A stretch of DNA of 64,000 nt from Gemmatimonadaceae bacterium (lineage in GTDB: Bacteria; Gemmatimonadota; Gemmatimonadetes; Gemmatimonadales; Gemmatimonadaceae): contig JADYYN010000013.1 of the NCBI GenBank assembly GCA_020853635.1, forward strand, positions 31,129-95,128, in the 5' to 3' direction. Each line of letters begins with the position of its first letter. Position 1 is the first letter of the stretch. Under the pieces are notes generated by a model. That model had not been told where the DNA came from, did not search any database, and was given only the letters and a program-made list of their open reading frames with translations. Made by a program: the position numbers and the translations under genes. This document shows positions 41,691 through 50,708 of the stretch, one piece after another.

Positions 41691-42854
41691 ATGCCCATCG
41701 CGCGCACTCGACTCGAGCAGACACTCCGGGCGGCGCTCGACCGTCGGCCCGTCGTAGTCCTCACTGGCCCGCGGCAGTGCGGGAAGACGACGCTCGCGCG
41801 GCGCGCGCTCGATCCCCGGTCGCCCAACTACTTCGATCTCGAGGATCCGCGCACGCGCGTGCTGTTCGAACAGCCGATGACCGCCCTCGAGCCGCTCAAG
41901 GGCCTCGTCGTCATCGACGAGGTGAAGCGCGCGCCGGATCTGTTCCCCATCCTGCGCGTGCTCGCTGACCGTCGCCCGCGACCGGCGCGTTTTCTCCTCC
42001 TCGGCAGTGCCTCAGGGGAGCTGCTACGCCAGAGCTCGGAGAGCCTGGCGGGTCGAGTCGAGTATCTCCGCATGGCGGGTTTCACCATCGATGAGGTCGG
42101 CGCGACGAAGTCCGAACTCTTGTGGCGACGTGGCGGATTCCCGGAGTCGTTCCTGGCGCGGACGGAGGAGAAGTCCGTGCGCTGGCGGCGCGCGTTCATC
42201 GACACGTTCGTCGAGCGCGATCTCCCGCAACTCGGGGTGCGCGTCGCCGCGACGGCCATGCGGCGCTTCTGGACGATGGTCGCACACTACCATGGTCAGG
42301 TCTGGAGCCATGCCGATCCGGCGCGAGCCCTCGGTGTGAGCGAGCCAACCGTCCGCAACTACCTCGATCTGCTCACCGACGCGCTGGTCATCCGCCAGCT
42401 CCAGCCCTGGCACGCCAATCTTCGCAAACGTCAGGTGAAATCGCCGAAGGTCTACGTGCGCGACACCGGGCTGCTGCATGAACTCCTCGGCATCGAGACC
42501 CGCGCGGCACTCATGCATCATCCCAAGCTCGGCGCGTCCTGGGAGGGATTCGCGATCGAGCAGGTGCTTGCGACCGAGCCACACAGCGACGCGGCGTTCT
42601 GGGCGACGCACCAGGGCGCGGAGATCGATCTCGTGTTGCAGCGCAGCGGGAGACTCTACGGCGTCGAATGCAAGCGGGTCGATGCCCCGACAATGACGCC
42701 ATCGATCCGGCACGCCCTCGTCGATCTCGGTCTGGAGCGTGTCGCGGTCGTCTATCCCGGGAATCGTCGCTACCCGATCGCTGATCGCGTCGAGGCCGTG
42801 CCGCTGGCCCAACTCGCTGAGCCAGGCTCGCTCTTCGGACGGAGCGGACGGTAG
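41691..42854 (+). CDS. AAA ATPase with C-terminal DUF4143 domain
   Basis: LTGPRQCGKTTLARRAL Walker A; SWEGFAIEQVL...GAEIDLVLQRSGRLYGVECKR nuclease-fold-like C-terminus. Confidence 0.88.
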   Translation: MPIARTRLEQTLRAALDRRPVVVLTGPRQCGKTTLARRALDPRSPNYFDLEDPRTRVLFEQPMTALEPLKGLVVIDEVKRAPDLFPILRVLADRRPRPARFLLLGSASGELLRQSSESLAGRVEYLRMAGFTIDEVGATKSELLWRRGGFPESFLARTEEKSVRWRRAFIDTFVERDLPQLGVRVAATAMRRFWTMVAHYHGQVWSHADPARALGVSEPTVRNYLDLLTDALVIRQLQPWHANLRKRQVKSPKVYVRDTGLLHELLGIETRAALMHHPKLGASWEGFAIEQVLATEPHSDAAFWATHQGAEIDLVLQRSGRLYGVECKRVDAPTMTPSIRHALVDLGLERVAVVYPGNRRYPIADRVEAVPLAQLAEPGSLFGRSGR

Positions 42855-42860
42855 TCGTCG

Positions 42861-43466
42861 CTACTTGCTCACGGCCGCCAACGACCGACGGATGAGATCC
42901 GCCGTGGACTCACCCTTCGGCGCGCCATCCAACGACACGCGCACCGCACGCTCCGCATCGGTCGGCGCATAGCCGAGTGCCACGAGCGCGCGCACCGCGT
43001 CCGCTCCCGGACCTGACGGCGCAGCCGTACGACCACTCGGCGCGGCGGCTTCGACGCCGCTGCCCTCGAGTTTGTCTCGCAGTTCGAGTACCAGACGCTC
43101 CGCGAGTTTCTTCCCCACGCGCGGCACCTGCGTGAGCGTCGCCAGATCGCCATCGCGGATCGCACGCACGAGCCGCTCGCCGGTGAGCGTCGAAAGCAGG
43201 TTCATCGCCAGCGATGGCCCCACACCGGTGGTGCCCATGAGTCGCTGGAACAGTCGACGCTCCTCTGCCGTGACGAATCCGAACAGCAGGAAGGCGTCCT
43301 CGCGCACCACCAGCGCCGTATGCAGCGCGATCTCACCGCCCGCACGCGGCAACGACTCGAGCACCGAGAGCGGGACCAGCACTTCGTAGGCGAGCCCGCC
43401 AGCGGTCATGACTTCGATGCGATCGATCCCGCCGGAGACGAGTGTGCCGTGGATGCGTGCGATCAT
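42861..43466 (-). CDS. ruvA: Holliday junction DNA helicase RuvA
   Basis: MIARIHGTLV..., GTTGVGPSLAMNLLS, PRVGKKLAERLVLELRDK. Confidence 0.94.
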   Translation of the reverse strand: MIARIHGTLVSGGIDRIEVMTAGGLAYEVLVPLSVLESLPRAGGEIALHTALVVREDAFLLFGFVTAEERRLFQRLMGTTGVGPSLAMNLLSTLTGERLVRAIRDGDLATLTQVPRVGKKLAERLVLELRDKLEGSGVEAAAPSGRTAAPSGPGADAVRALVALGYAPTDAERAVRVSLDGAPKGESTADLIRRSLAAVSK

Positions 43467-43978
43467 CGCGTCACTCCGCGCGACGTCGGTCGCGAGGCGA
43501 GCCTCGCCTCGAGCCCCACGCGCATCGCGCACGTCAACGCCGCCGCCACACCATCAGCGGCGTCGGCGGGCTGCGGTGCACTCTTGAGCCGCAGCAACTT
43601 GGTCACCATGAACTGCACCTGGGTCTTGGTTGCACTGCCCGTACCGACGATGGCCTTCTTGATCTCGGCTGGCGGATACTCGTGGATACGCAGTCCCGCC
43701 TCCGCTCCCGCCAACAGGATCACGCCGCGTGCATGGCCGAGGACGATGGTCGTGCGCACGTTGCGCGCATAGAACACGTCCTCCACCGCCATCGCACCGG
43801 GCTGGTGGCGCGCGATCAGCTCGCGCACCCCCTCGCTGATGTCACGCAAACGCTCCGGCAGCGGACGGTCCGCCTTGGTTCGGATCACCCCGCACTCCAC
43901 CAGCGTGGGCTGCGGTCCCACGCGCACCACGCCGTAGCCGGTGACGGCCGTCCCAGGGTCGATTCCGAGGATGAGCAC
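43463..43978 (-). CDS. ruvC: Crossover junction endodeoxyribonuclease RuvC
   Basis: VLILGIDPGTAVTGYG, VEDVFYARNVRTTIVLGHARGVIL; GTG start at 43978. Confidence 0.93.
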   Translation of the reverse strand: MLILGIDPGTAVTGYGVVRVGPQPTLVECGVIRTKADRPLPERLRDISEGVRELIARHQPGAMAVEDVFYARNVRTTIVLGHARGVILLAGAEAGLRIHEYPPAEIKKAIVGTGSATKTQVQFMVTKLLRLKSAPQPADAADGVAAALTCAMRVGLEARLASRPTSRGVTR

Positions 43979-44015
43979 GCGAGACTCCGACCTCAGGCCG
44001 CGCCGGCGGGGAGCA

Positions 44016-44759
44016 TCACTCGGCCGAGAGTTCCGACACGTCCATGTCGAAGTTCGCGTCGACCTTCTGCACGTCATCGAGATCCTCGATCTGCTCGAGG
44101 AGCTTGATCAACTGCTGCGCGTTGGCACCTTCGACCTTCACCGTGCTCTTGGGGATCCACGCGAGCGAGGCTTCAGTCGCGACGAGCCCGGCCTGCTCCA
44201 GTGCACTCTTCACCGCGTGCAGTTCCGACGGCGCCGTGGTGATGGTGAACTGCTCGTCCTCGGCGACGAAGTCCTCGGCGCCGGCCTCGAGCACCTGCTC
44301 CATGACTGCGTCCTCGCCGCGCCCGTTGGCATCGACGAAGATCTGTCCCTTGCGATCGAACATGAAGGCCACCGAGTTCACCGCGCCGAGGTTGCCGCCG
44401 CCGCGTGAGAGCTTGGCCCGGATCTCCGCGACGGTGCGCGTGGGGTTGTCAGTGAGCGCTTGGATCATGAGCGCTACGCCGCCCGGTCCGTAGGCTTCGT
44501 ACAACACCTCGGAGTAGTCCACGCCCTCGAGTTCGCCCGTGCCCTTCTTGATGGCGCGCTCGATGTTCTCCTTGGGGCAGGACTGCGCCTTCGCGTTCTC
44601 GATCGCGGTGCGCAGACGCGGGTTGCCGTCGGGATCGCCGCCGCCGCCCTTGGCCGCCACAGTGATCTCGCGCAGGAGCTTCGTGAACTTGGCACCGCGC
44701 TTGGCGTCAGCGGCGGCCTTGTAGTGCTTGATCTGCTTCCACTTACTATGGCCGGCCAT
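44016..44759 (-). CDS. yebC: YebC/PmpR-family protein
   Basis: MAGHSKWKQIKHYKAAADAKRGAKFTKLLREI. Confidence 0.95.
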   Translation of the reverse strand: MAGHSKWKQIKHYKAAADAKRGAKFTKLLREITVAAKGGGGDPDGNPRLRTAIENAKAQSCPKENIERAIKKGTGELEGVDYSEVLYEAYGPGGVALMIQALTDNPTRTVAEIRAKLSRGGGNLGAVNSVAFMFDRKGQIFVDANGRGEDAVMEQVLEAGAEDFVAEDEQFTITTAPSELHAVKSALEQAGLVATEASLAWIPKSTVKVEGANAQQLIKLLEQIEDLDDVQKVDANFDMDVSELSAE

Positions 44760-44834
44760 AGAACTGCGGATGGGAGAAGGGAGATGGGAGGGACGCCCGC
44801 AAGATATCCCGTTCGGCAGAGTGGGGGAACGGGA

Positions 44835-44863
44835 ACGGGGGGCGCCCTGTGGGCGCCCCCCGT
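44835..44863 (-). terminator. Hairpin ACGGGGGGCGCCC-TGT-GGGCGCCCCCCGT
   Basis: 13-bp perfect stem, 3-nt loop upstream of yebC / downstream of 44896 gene. Confidence 0.75.
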
Positions 44864-44895
44864 CACCAGCCTCGCGTGGTGCGAGTGAAGTCGAC

Positions 44896-45969
44896 TCAGT
44901 TCCAGCGGATGGTCAGGCTGCTGCGCAGGCCCGAGACCTTGGTGCCGGCGCCGGAGCCGATGTCATAGATGTTGCCGGACGAGACACCCACCGCGGGGAT
45001 GAACGTGAAGCTGCCCGCGCCGAAGCGCGCGCGCACACCGGTGTTGAACAGGTTGCCGGCCTTGATGCCGTCCGCCTGCCAGAGGCGCGTCTCGATGTTC
45101 GGCTGCAGCACCACGCCGCCGAGTTCGAAGCTCACGCCCACATTGAAGTTCGCCACGTTCTCCTTCGGCGCGTCGCCGCCGAAGCGCTGGCCTTCCATGC
45201 GGTAGAGGTTCCACACGGAGAAGAACACGTCGGCCTGCTTCACCGGGAAGGTCCACGACCCCGTCGCCATGATGCGGTCGCCGGTGCTGTACGACGTCGT
45301 GTCCTCGGCGATGTCTTCACCGAATGCCGAGTACGAGAGGCCGAACTCCACCTGACCATCGCCCACCGGGCGATCGAGACCGAGCTGGAGGCGGATCTCG
45401 TCGGCCGGCTGGAAGCGGAACTCGCTGCTCGCCACGCTGAACGCGGCGAACTCGGTCGATTTCCGGAAGCTCGTGCCGAGCCCGAGGTTCCAGGTGCCGA
45501 GCGTGCGGGCGTACGCGATGCCGCCAGTGCCGGCCAGACCGTTGCCCATCGAGGAGATGGGATAGTTCAGGAAGTCATTGCCGATCTGTCCGGCGGCTTC
45601 CTGCTGTTCCTCGGGGATGGTGTACTGTCCCGTCGGCAGGTTGAGGCCGATGGTGAAGATCAGCGAGCGCGACGACGGTGTGAAGTTGGCGCGGATCTGC
45701 GTGTCCGTGAGTCCGCTGATCTTGCCTTCGGTCGCACCGGACTCGGCCGTGGAGCTGGCGAAGGCCGACGTGATGTCCATCGAGAAGCGCTCGCTGAACG
45801 GCAGCAGGAGCATGAACGGCATCGCGGTCTGCGAGATCGTCGTCTTCGACGCACCCGAGCCGATGGCGTACGAGGTGAGTTGTGGTGCGAGGATCACGGC
45901 CTTGCCGTCCTGCGCGTCGAGGACGGCGGGCAGCATCGCGAGAGCCAGTGTGGCGAGGCGGAAGCGCAT
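44896..45969 (-). CDS. Secreted outer-membrane beta-barrel-like protein
   Basis: Signal peptide MRFRLATLALAMLPAVLDAQ, alternating beta pattern, ...SLTIRWN C-terminus. Confidence 0.6.
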   Translation of the reverse strand: MRFRLATLALAMLPAVLDAQDGKAVILAPQLTSYAIGSGASKTTISQTAMPFMLLLPFSERFSMDITSAFASSTAESGATEGKISGLTDTQIRANFTPSSRSLIFTIGLNLPTGQYTIPEEQQEAAGQIGNDFLNYPISSMGNGLAGTGGIAYARTLGTWNLGLGTSFRKSTEFAAFSVASSEFRFQPADEIRLQLGLDRPVGDGQVEFGLSYSAFGEDIAEDTTSYSTGDRIMATGSWTFPVKQADVFFSVWNLYRMEGQRFGGDAPKENVANFNVGVSFELGGVVLQPNIETRLWQADGIKAGNLFNTGVRARFGAGSFTFIPAVGVSSGNIYDIGSGAGTKVSGLRSSLTIRWN

Positions 45970-45986
45970 CGGTGTCAGGTCCTCGC

Positions 45987-47321
45987 TCAGGGGCGACGGA
46001 TGATGATGACGACCTGACCCGTGCGGCTGGGCTGGTCGGTGCCGCCGGTGGAGCTGGGGGCGTCACGCTCAGGGAGGTTCGGAGCCGGCCCGCTGCGCTC
46101 CGTGGAGACCACGACGCCCGGCGGGTTCACGCGCTGTGCGATGCGGTCGAGCGTGGCCGGGACCCCGCCGCCGAGCGGTGCCGGATTCCCGACTTGAGCC
46201 GCGCGGACGATGCGGCCTTCATCGCTACCGCCGAAGCTGTTCTCGATCGCGGACGTCGGGACGTTCACCGATGCCTGCGCGGCCTGAGCCGACTGCAGGC
46301 GGGCACCGGCGAGGCTGAAGCTCGGGTCGAGCGAACGGGCGTTCTCGAAGAACCGCGCGGCTTCGTCGAGCCGGCCGGCGTCCGAGGCCTGCAGGCCACG
46401 GCTGAAGGCGAGGAAGGCCTGCAGGTTGTTCGTCGGGCGGCGCTGGATCGCCTGCCGCTGGGCGGGCGTGAGTTGGATCCGCAACTGGTCGAAGAGCGCG
46501 AAGACCACGTTCTTCTCCATGTCGAACAACTGCTCGAGTGTACCCGGCGAGGAAGCAGGTGCGCCGGTGCCGCCTGTCTGCACGTTCACGAGCAGCGCGT
46601 CGAGACGCAGCGTACTCCCCTGCTGGATGATCGTGCCGCTCACGATGCTGCCCGCCTGGATCAGCTTGCCGGCGCGCACGGCGGTCGCCGCATCGACACG
46701 GCCTGACTCTCCGAGTCGGATCTCATCGGCCAGCGCCTGCATGCGGTCGCGCTCCACCACGGTGAGCGAGGGCGCCTTGCTGAGGTCCGAGATCATCAGC
46801 TCGGCCAAGCCTCGCTCCAGCGGAGCGAGCGCGGTATCCGGACCGGTGAAGCGGAGGGGGGGAACGGCGATGGTGTACTGATCGCTGCGGATGTTCGACA
46901 ACCGCGCTTCATTCGCCACCGCCGCCTTCGCGTTGGCGATCGCCTCGCGGCGCGCGAGCGCCGTGAGCCGCCCGCTGATCTCATTGCGCACCTTCCGCGT
47001 CTTGCCCACCTGCAGGTACGTGTTGTACGCCTCGCGCGCGTTCGTGAGGTCACCGACCTCCTCGGACGCGAGACCGGCGTACAGCGAGCTCACCCCGTCC
47101 TTGGGGTCGAGCCGCCGCGCCTGGTCGAGCACGGTGCGCGCATCAGCGTAGCGCTTCGCCTTGTAGTACGCCACGCCGAGCGCACGGAGCGCGGCGACGT
47201 TCTGCGGGTTCTTGGCGCGGGCGGCCTCGAGCTTCGCAATGGGATCGCTGCCCTGAGCCGACGCCGTGGCGACGGTGAGCGCGATGAGCGAGCCAACGAG
47301 GAGGGAACGGACGATTCGCAT
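45987..47321 (-). CDS. Secreted TPR protein with FlgO/CsgG-like region
   Basis: Signal peptide; TPR (YYKAKRYADARTVLDQARRLDP); TIAVPPLRFTGPDTALAPLERGLAELMISDLSKAPSLTVVERDRM. Confidence 0.75.
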   Translation of the reverse strand: MRIVRSLLVGSLIALTVATASAQGSDPIAKLEAARAKNPQNVAALRALGVAYYKAKRYADARTVLDQARRLDPKDGVSSLYAGLASEEVGDLTNAREAYNTYLQVGKTRKVRNEISGRLTALARREAIANAKAAVANEARLSNIRSDQYTIAVPPLRFTGPDTALAPLERGLAELMISDLSKAPSLTVVERDRMQALADEIRLGESGRVDAATAVRAGKLIQAGSIVSGTIIQQGSTLRLDALLVNVQTGGTGAPASSPGTLEQLFDMEKNVVFALFDQLRIQLTPAQRQAIQRRPTNNLQAFLAFSRGLQASDAGRLDEAARFFENARSLDPSFSLAGARLQSAQAAQASVNVPTSAIENSFGGSDEGRIVRAAQVGNPAPLGGGVPATLDRIAQRVNPPGVVVSTERSGPAPNLPERDAPSSTGGTDQPSRTGQVVIIIRRP

Positions 47322-47329
47322 CACATCTC

Positions 47330-48172
47330 CTAGCGATCGGGATCGAGCAGGTCTTCGAAGCGGAGCCACTGCTTGTAGAAATACAGATCGACATACCCGG
47401 TGGTGCCGTTGCGATTCTTCCGCACCAACACCTCGGTCGCACCCTCCACCCCGTTGGCCGGGGCGTACATCTCCTCGCGGTAGATCGCGAGCACCACGTC
47501 GGCGTTCTGCTTCACGGCGCCAGCAGCGCCGAAATCCTCGAGGACCGGGCGCGCATCCGCCCGGGAGCTCCATGCCGGAAGATGCGACGTCACCACCACA
47601 CAGACGTCACGTTCCACCGCCATCGACTTCAAGAAACGTACCGCCGCGGCCAGTTCCTCGTCCTGCGCCCGCGACGTCCCCGCCAGCGCCTGAAGGTTGT
47701 CGAGGATCAGCACCTGGACGTCCAACTCCGCTGTCCGCGCCGCCACGGCATCGAGGCCCGTCGGTAGGACCTCGAACCGGGGGCTTTTGTCACGGAGCCG
47801 CACCGCCGCCGCACCCACGCCCGCCCGCGCGAGATCATCGAGCTTGCCCTGCCGCAGATCGTCGATCCGCGCCCGGCCCTCGATCGCCAGCGCACGCTCC
47901 ATCACGCGCTCGACCGACATCTCGCCGGTCAGAAACGCGACCTTCACCCCGACGTCCGCCATCCGAAGCGCCATCGCCAGCGCCAGCGACGACTTGCCGC
48001 TCCCAACGTCCCCGCCGAGGACCACGAGGTCGCCAGCGCGCACCCCGCCGCCCAACCAGCGGTCGATGCTCGGAAAACCGGTCTGCGACGTGTCCCCTGC
48101 AAGGGATCCGTCCGCCACCAGGTCGATCCGACGCATGACGCGGGAGATCGGGGAAATGTCCGTGGGACGCAA
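47330..48172 (-). CDS. DnaB C-terminal-like (RecA-fold) ATPase, stand-alone
   Basis: TGFPSIDRWLGGGVRAGDLVVLGGDVGSGKSSLALAMALRMA, FLTGEMS, VLILDNLQAL, ADVVLAIYREE...KNRNGTTG; start uncertain (TTG 48172 or ATG 48136). Confidence 0.8.
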   Translation of the reverse strand: MRPTDISPISRVMRRIDLVADGSLAGDTSQTGFPSIDRWLGGGVRAGDLVVLGGDVGSGKSSLALAMALRMADVGVKVAFLTGEMSVERVMERALAIEGRARIDDLRQGKLDDLARAGVGAAAVRLRDKSPRFEVLPTGLDAVAARTAELDVQVLILDNLQALAGTSRAQDEELAAAVRFLKSMAVERDVCVVVTSHLPAWSSRADARPVLEDFGAAGAVKQNADVVLAIYREEMYAPANGVEGATEVLVRKNRNGTTGYVDLYFYKQWLRFEDLLDPDR

Positions 48173-48201
48173 ATCGCCTCTAAGGTAGGGACCGACCAGC
48201 C

Positions 48202-48711
48202 CTAAGCTACCGGCCGGTCGCGGACCCCGGCAAGCACCGGGGCCTCCGCTCGCAGGGCATCGGCGAGGCGGACCAACTCCAAACGTGCGCCCTTGTCGAG
48301 GTGCGGTGAAGTGACCTCGGTCACGGCGGCGAGCGCGTCTGCTGCGCTGTGGCGGTCATCCGCCGCGCTGGTGGCGTAGACCCGCAGCAGCGCCGTGCGC
48401 GCCTTGGCCGGAAGGGTCAGCGCCCCGAGCCACTGCCGGGCCCCTTCGGCGCGGGCCTCACGCGTGGGGCCCGGCAACAGGTGCGGCGAGCGGAGCCCCT
48501 CGACCAACCGCACGGCCATCACCGCCCCCAACAACGACTCGCGCGCACCGCCCAGCGTCGCTCGCGCGGCGCGCGACAACAGCGCGGGGCAGGGGAAGCT
48601 GGCGCGGGCAGGAGCGAACGGCGGCGAGGCGTCTGGCACGGGGTGAAACTGCGACCACGAAGCCTCCGGGCGGAAGGGGCGCGCCTCCGCCACCCGTCTC
48701 GTGCCGGTCAC
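48202..48711 (-). CDS. Hypothetical protein
   Basis: Open frame with GTG start following DnaB-like ATPase region; no recognised domain. Confidence 0.45.
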   Translation of the reverse strand: MTGTRRVAEARPFRPEASWSQFHPVPDASPPFAPARASFPCPALLSRAARATLGGARESLLGAVMAVRLVEGLRSPHLLPGPTREARAEGARQWLGALTLPAKARTALLRVYATSAADDRHSAADALAAVTEVTSPHLDKGARLELVRLADALRAEAPVLAGVRDRPVA

Positions 48712-48769
48712 AATGCCGCCGCGCGGCTGCCGACCGGCGGCCGCGTTGGATGCGACCGCGCCACAAGAC

Positions 48770-48775
48770 TATCTT
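48770..48775 (+). promoter_or_regulatory. -10-like TATCTT 8 nt before 15-aa leader ORF; TTGGAT 18 bp upstream
   Basis: TTGGAT-N18-TATCTT-N8-ATG. Confidence 0.45.
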
Positions 48776-48783
48776 CCGGTCCT

Positions 48784-48831
48784 ATGAACGTCCCGGCGCC
48801 TGAGCGCCCGACCGCCGCCACGCGCCGCTGA
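48784..48831 (+). CDS. Putative 15-aa leader peptide MNVPAPERPTAATRR
   Basis: ATG 8 nt after TATCTT hexamer; TGATG overlap with ABC transporter start. Confidence 0.4.
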   Translation: MNVPAPERPTAATRR

Positions 48832-50708
48832 TGCGCGTCTATCGCCGCCTCCTCCAGTTCCTGCGACCGCATTCGTGGCGGCTCGGCGGGAACGTGGTGT
48901 TCAATGTCATCGCCGCCGTCCTCGACGGTGTGGCGTTCACGCTGCTGATCCCGTTCCTCAACTCGCTCTTCGGGCTCGAGACGAAGATCGCCGAGGGGAT
49001 GGGCTGGCTGACGGTGCTGCAGCAGTGGCTGATCGGGCCGTTCATCGACCCCGCACAGCCCATGCAGTCGCTGCGCGCCGTGATCCTCGTGATCCTCACG
49101 ATGGTCGCGATCAAGAACCTGTTCCTCTGGGCCGGCGGACAGTTCGGCGCGTCGTTGCAGGAGTACATCACGCGGGACCTGCGCGCGACGGTGTTCTCGC
49201 ATATGCAGCGGCTGCCGCTCACGTGGTTCGGCCGCACCAAGACCGGTCAGATCATCTCGCGCATCCTGACCGACACGGAACAGACCAAGATCATCCTCGC
49301 CGAACTGGCGACGCGGACCATCCAGAACCTCGCGACCATCATCGTGACGGTGGTGATCCTGTTCACCATGTCGGTGCGCCTCACGCTGGTCTCGCTGGTC
49401 ATCGCCCCGGTGGTGATGGCGTTACTACAGCCGTTGCTCCGCAAACTGCGCAAGGGGCATCGTCGTCTCCGCAACGAGTACGGCGAGATGACCAGCGTGC
49501 TGCAGGAAGTGGTGAGCGGCATCCGTCTGGTAAAGTCGTTCCGCGGCGAGCCGTATGAGGACCAGCGGTTCATCGGTGCGTCGGTGCGTTACTCAGGCGG
49601 GATGACCCGCATGCAGCGTCTCTCACTGTTGGCCAGTCCGCTCACCGAAGTGCTCGGCACGGTCATCGCCATGGGCGTGTTGTGGATCGGAGCGACGCTT
49701 GTGCTCACCGATCGCACGATGAATGGCACGGACCTCGTCACGTTCATGATCCTCGTGATGCGGCTGCTGCAGCCCATCAAGCAGCTCTCGCAGGCGCCCA
49801 CCGCCGCGCAGCAGTCGCTCGCTGCGGCTGAGCGCTTGCTCGACGTGCTCGACCAACCCACTGAGACGCAGCTGGACAAGGGCACGCGGCAGGTGCAGGG
49901 CCTGCGCGACGGTGTGGCGTTCGACGCTGTGCACTTCGCGTACGGCGACGACGCCGTGCTGAGCGATGTGAGCTTCAGCGCGCGCAAGGGCGAGATCGTC
50001 GCACTCGTCGGCGCCAGTGGCGCGGGCAAGAGCACGTTGGTCGATCTCATCCCGCGGTTCATCGAACCCACCAAGGGCCGCGTGCTCATCGACGGCGTCG
50101 ATTCGCGCGAGATCGAGTTGTCGTCGCTGCGCTCGCTCACCGGCATCGTGAGCCAGGACACGGTGCTCTTCAATGACAGTGTGCGCGCGAACATCGCGTA
50201 CGGCGCGCAGGGCCGCTTCACGCAGGCGCAGATCGAAGCCGCCGCACGTTCGGCCAACGCGCACGAGTTCATCATGGCGCTGCGGCAGGGCTACGACACG
50301 GTGCTCGGCGAACGCGGCACACGACTCTCCGGCGGGCAGCGGCAACGTCTCGCTATCGCGCGCGCGCTGCTCACCGATCCGCCCATCCTCATCCTCGACG
50401 AAGCTACCTCGGCGCTCGACACCGAGAGTGAACGGCTCGTGCAGGAAGCCATCGACCGCCTGCTCGCCGGGCGCACGGTGTTCGTGATCGCGCACCGGCT
50501 CTCCACCATCGTGCACGCCACACAGATCCTCGTGCTCGACAAGGGGCAGGTAGTGGAGCGCGGCACACATGCCGAACTGCTCGCGCGCGGCGGGGCTTAC
50601 GCACGGCTGCACGCGATGCAGGAGCGCGCGCCGGTGAGCCCGCTCATCGAGGAGCCCGAGGTCGAGGTTTCTGAGCTTGAGCGCGACGCCGACGACGTCG
50701 ATGACTGA
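48831..50708 (+). CDS. ABC transporter, fused permease/ATP-binding (MsbA-like)
   Basis: Six-TM permease domain; GASGAGKST Walker A, LSGGQRQRLAIARALLTDPPILILDEATSALD. Confidence 0.92.
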   Translation: MRVYRRLLQFLRPHSWRLGGNVVFNVIAAVLDGVAFTLLIPFLNSLFGLETKIAEGMGWLTVLQQWLIGPFIDPAQPMQSLRAVILVILTMVAIKNLFLWAGGQFGASLQEYITRDLRATVFSHMQRLPLTWFGRTKTGQIISRILTDTEQTKIILAELATRTIQNLATIIVTVVILFTMSVRLTLVSLVIAPVVMALLQPLLRKLRKGHRRLRNEYGEMTSVLQEVVSGIRLVKSFRGEPYEDQRFIGASVRYSGGMTRMQRLSLLASPLTEVLGTVIAMGVLWIGATLVLTDRTMNGTDLVTFMILVMRLLQPIKQLSQAPTAAQQSLAAAERLLDVLDQPTETQLDKGTRQVQGLRDGVAFDAVHFAYGDDAVLSDVSFSARKGEIVALVGASGAGKSTLVDLIPRFIEPTKGRVLIDGVDSREIELSSLRSLTGIVSQDTVLFNDSVRANIAYGAQGRFTQAQIEAAARSANAHEFIMALRQGYDTVLGERGTRLSGGQRQRLAIARALLTDPPILILDEATSALDTESERLVQEAIDRLLAGRTVFVIAHRLSTIVHATQILVLDKGQVVERGTHAELLARGGAYARLHAMQERAPVSPLIEEPEVEVSELERDADDVDD

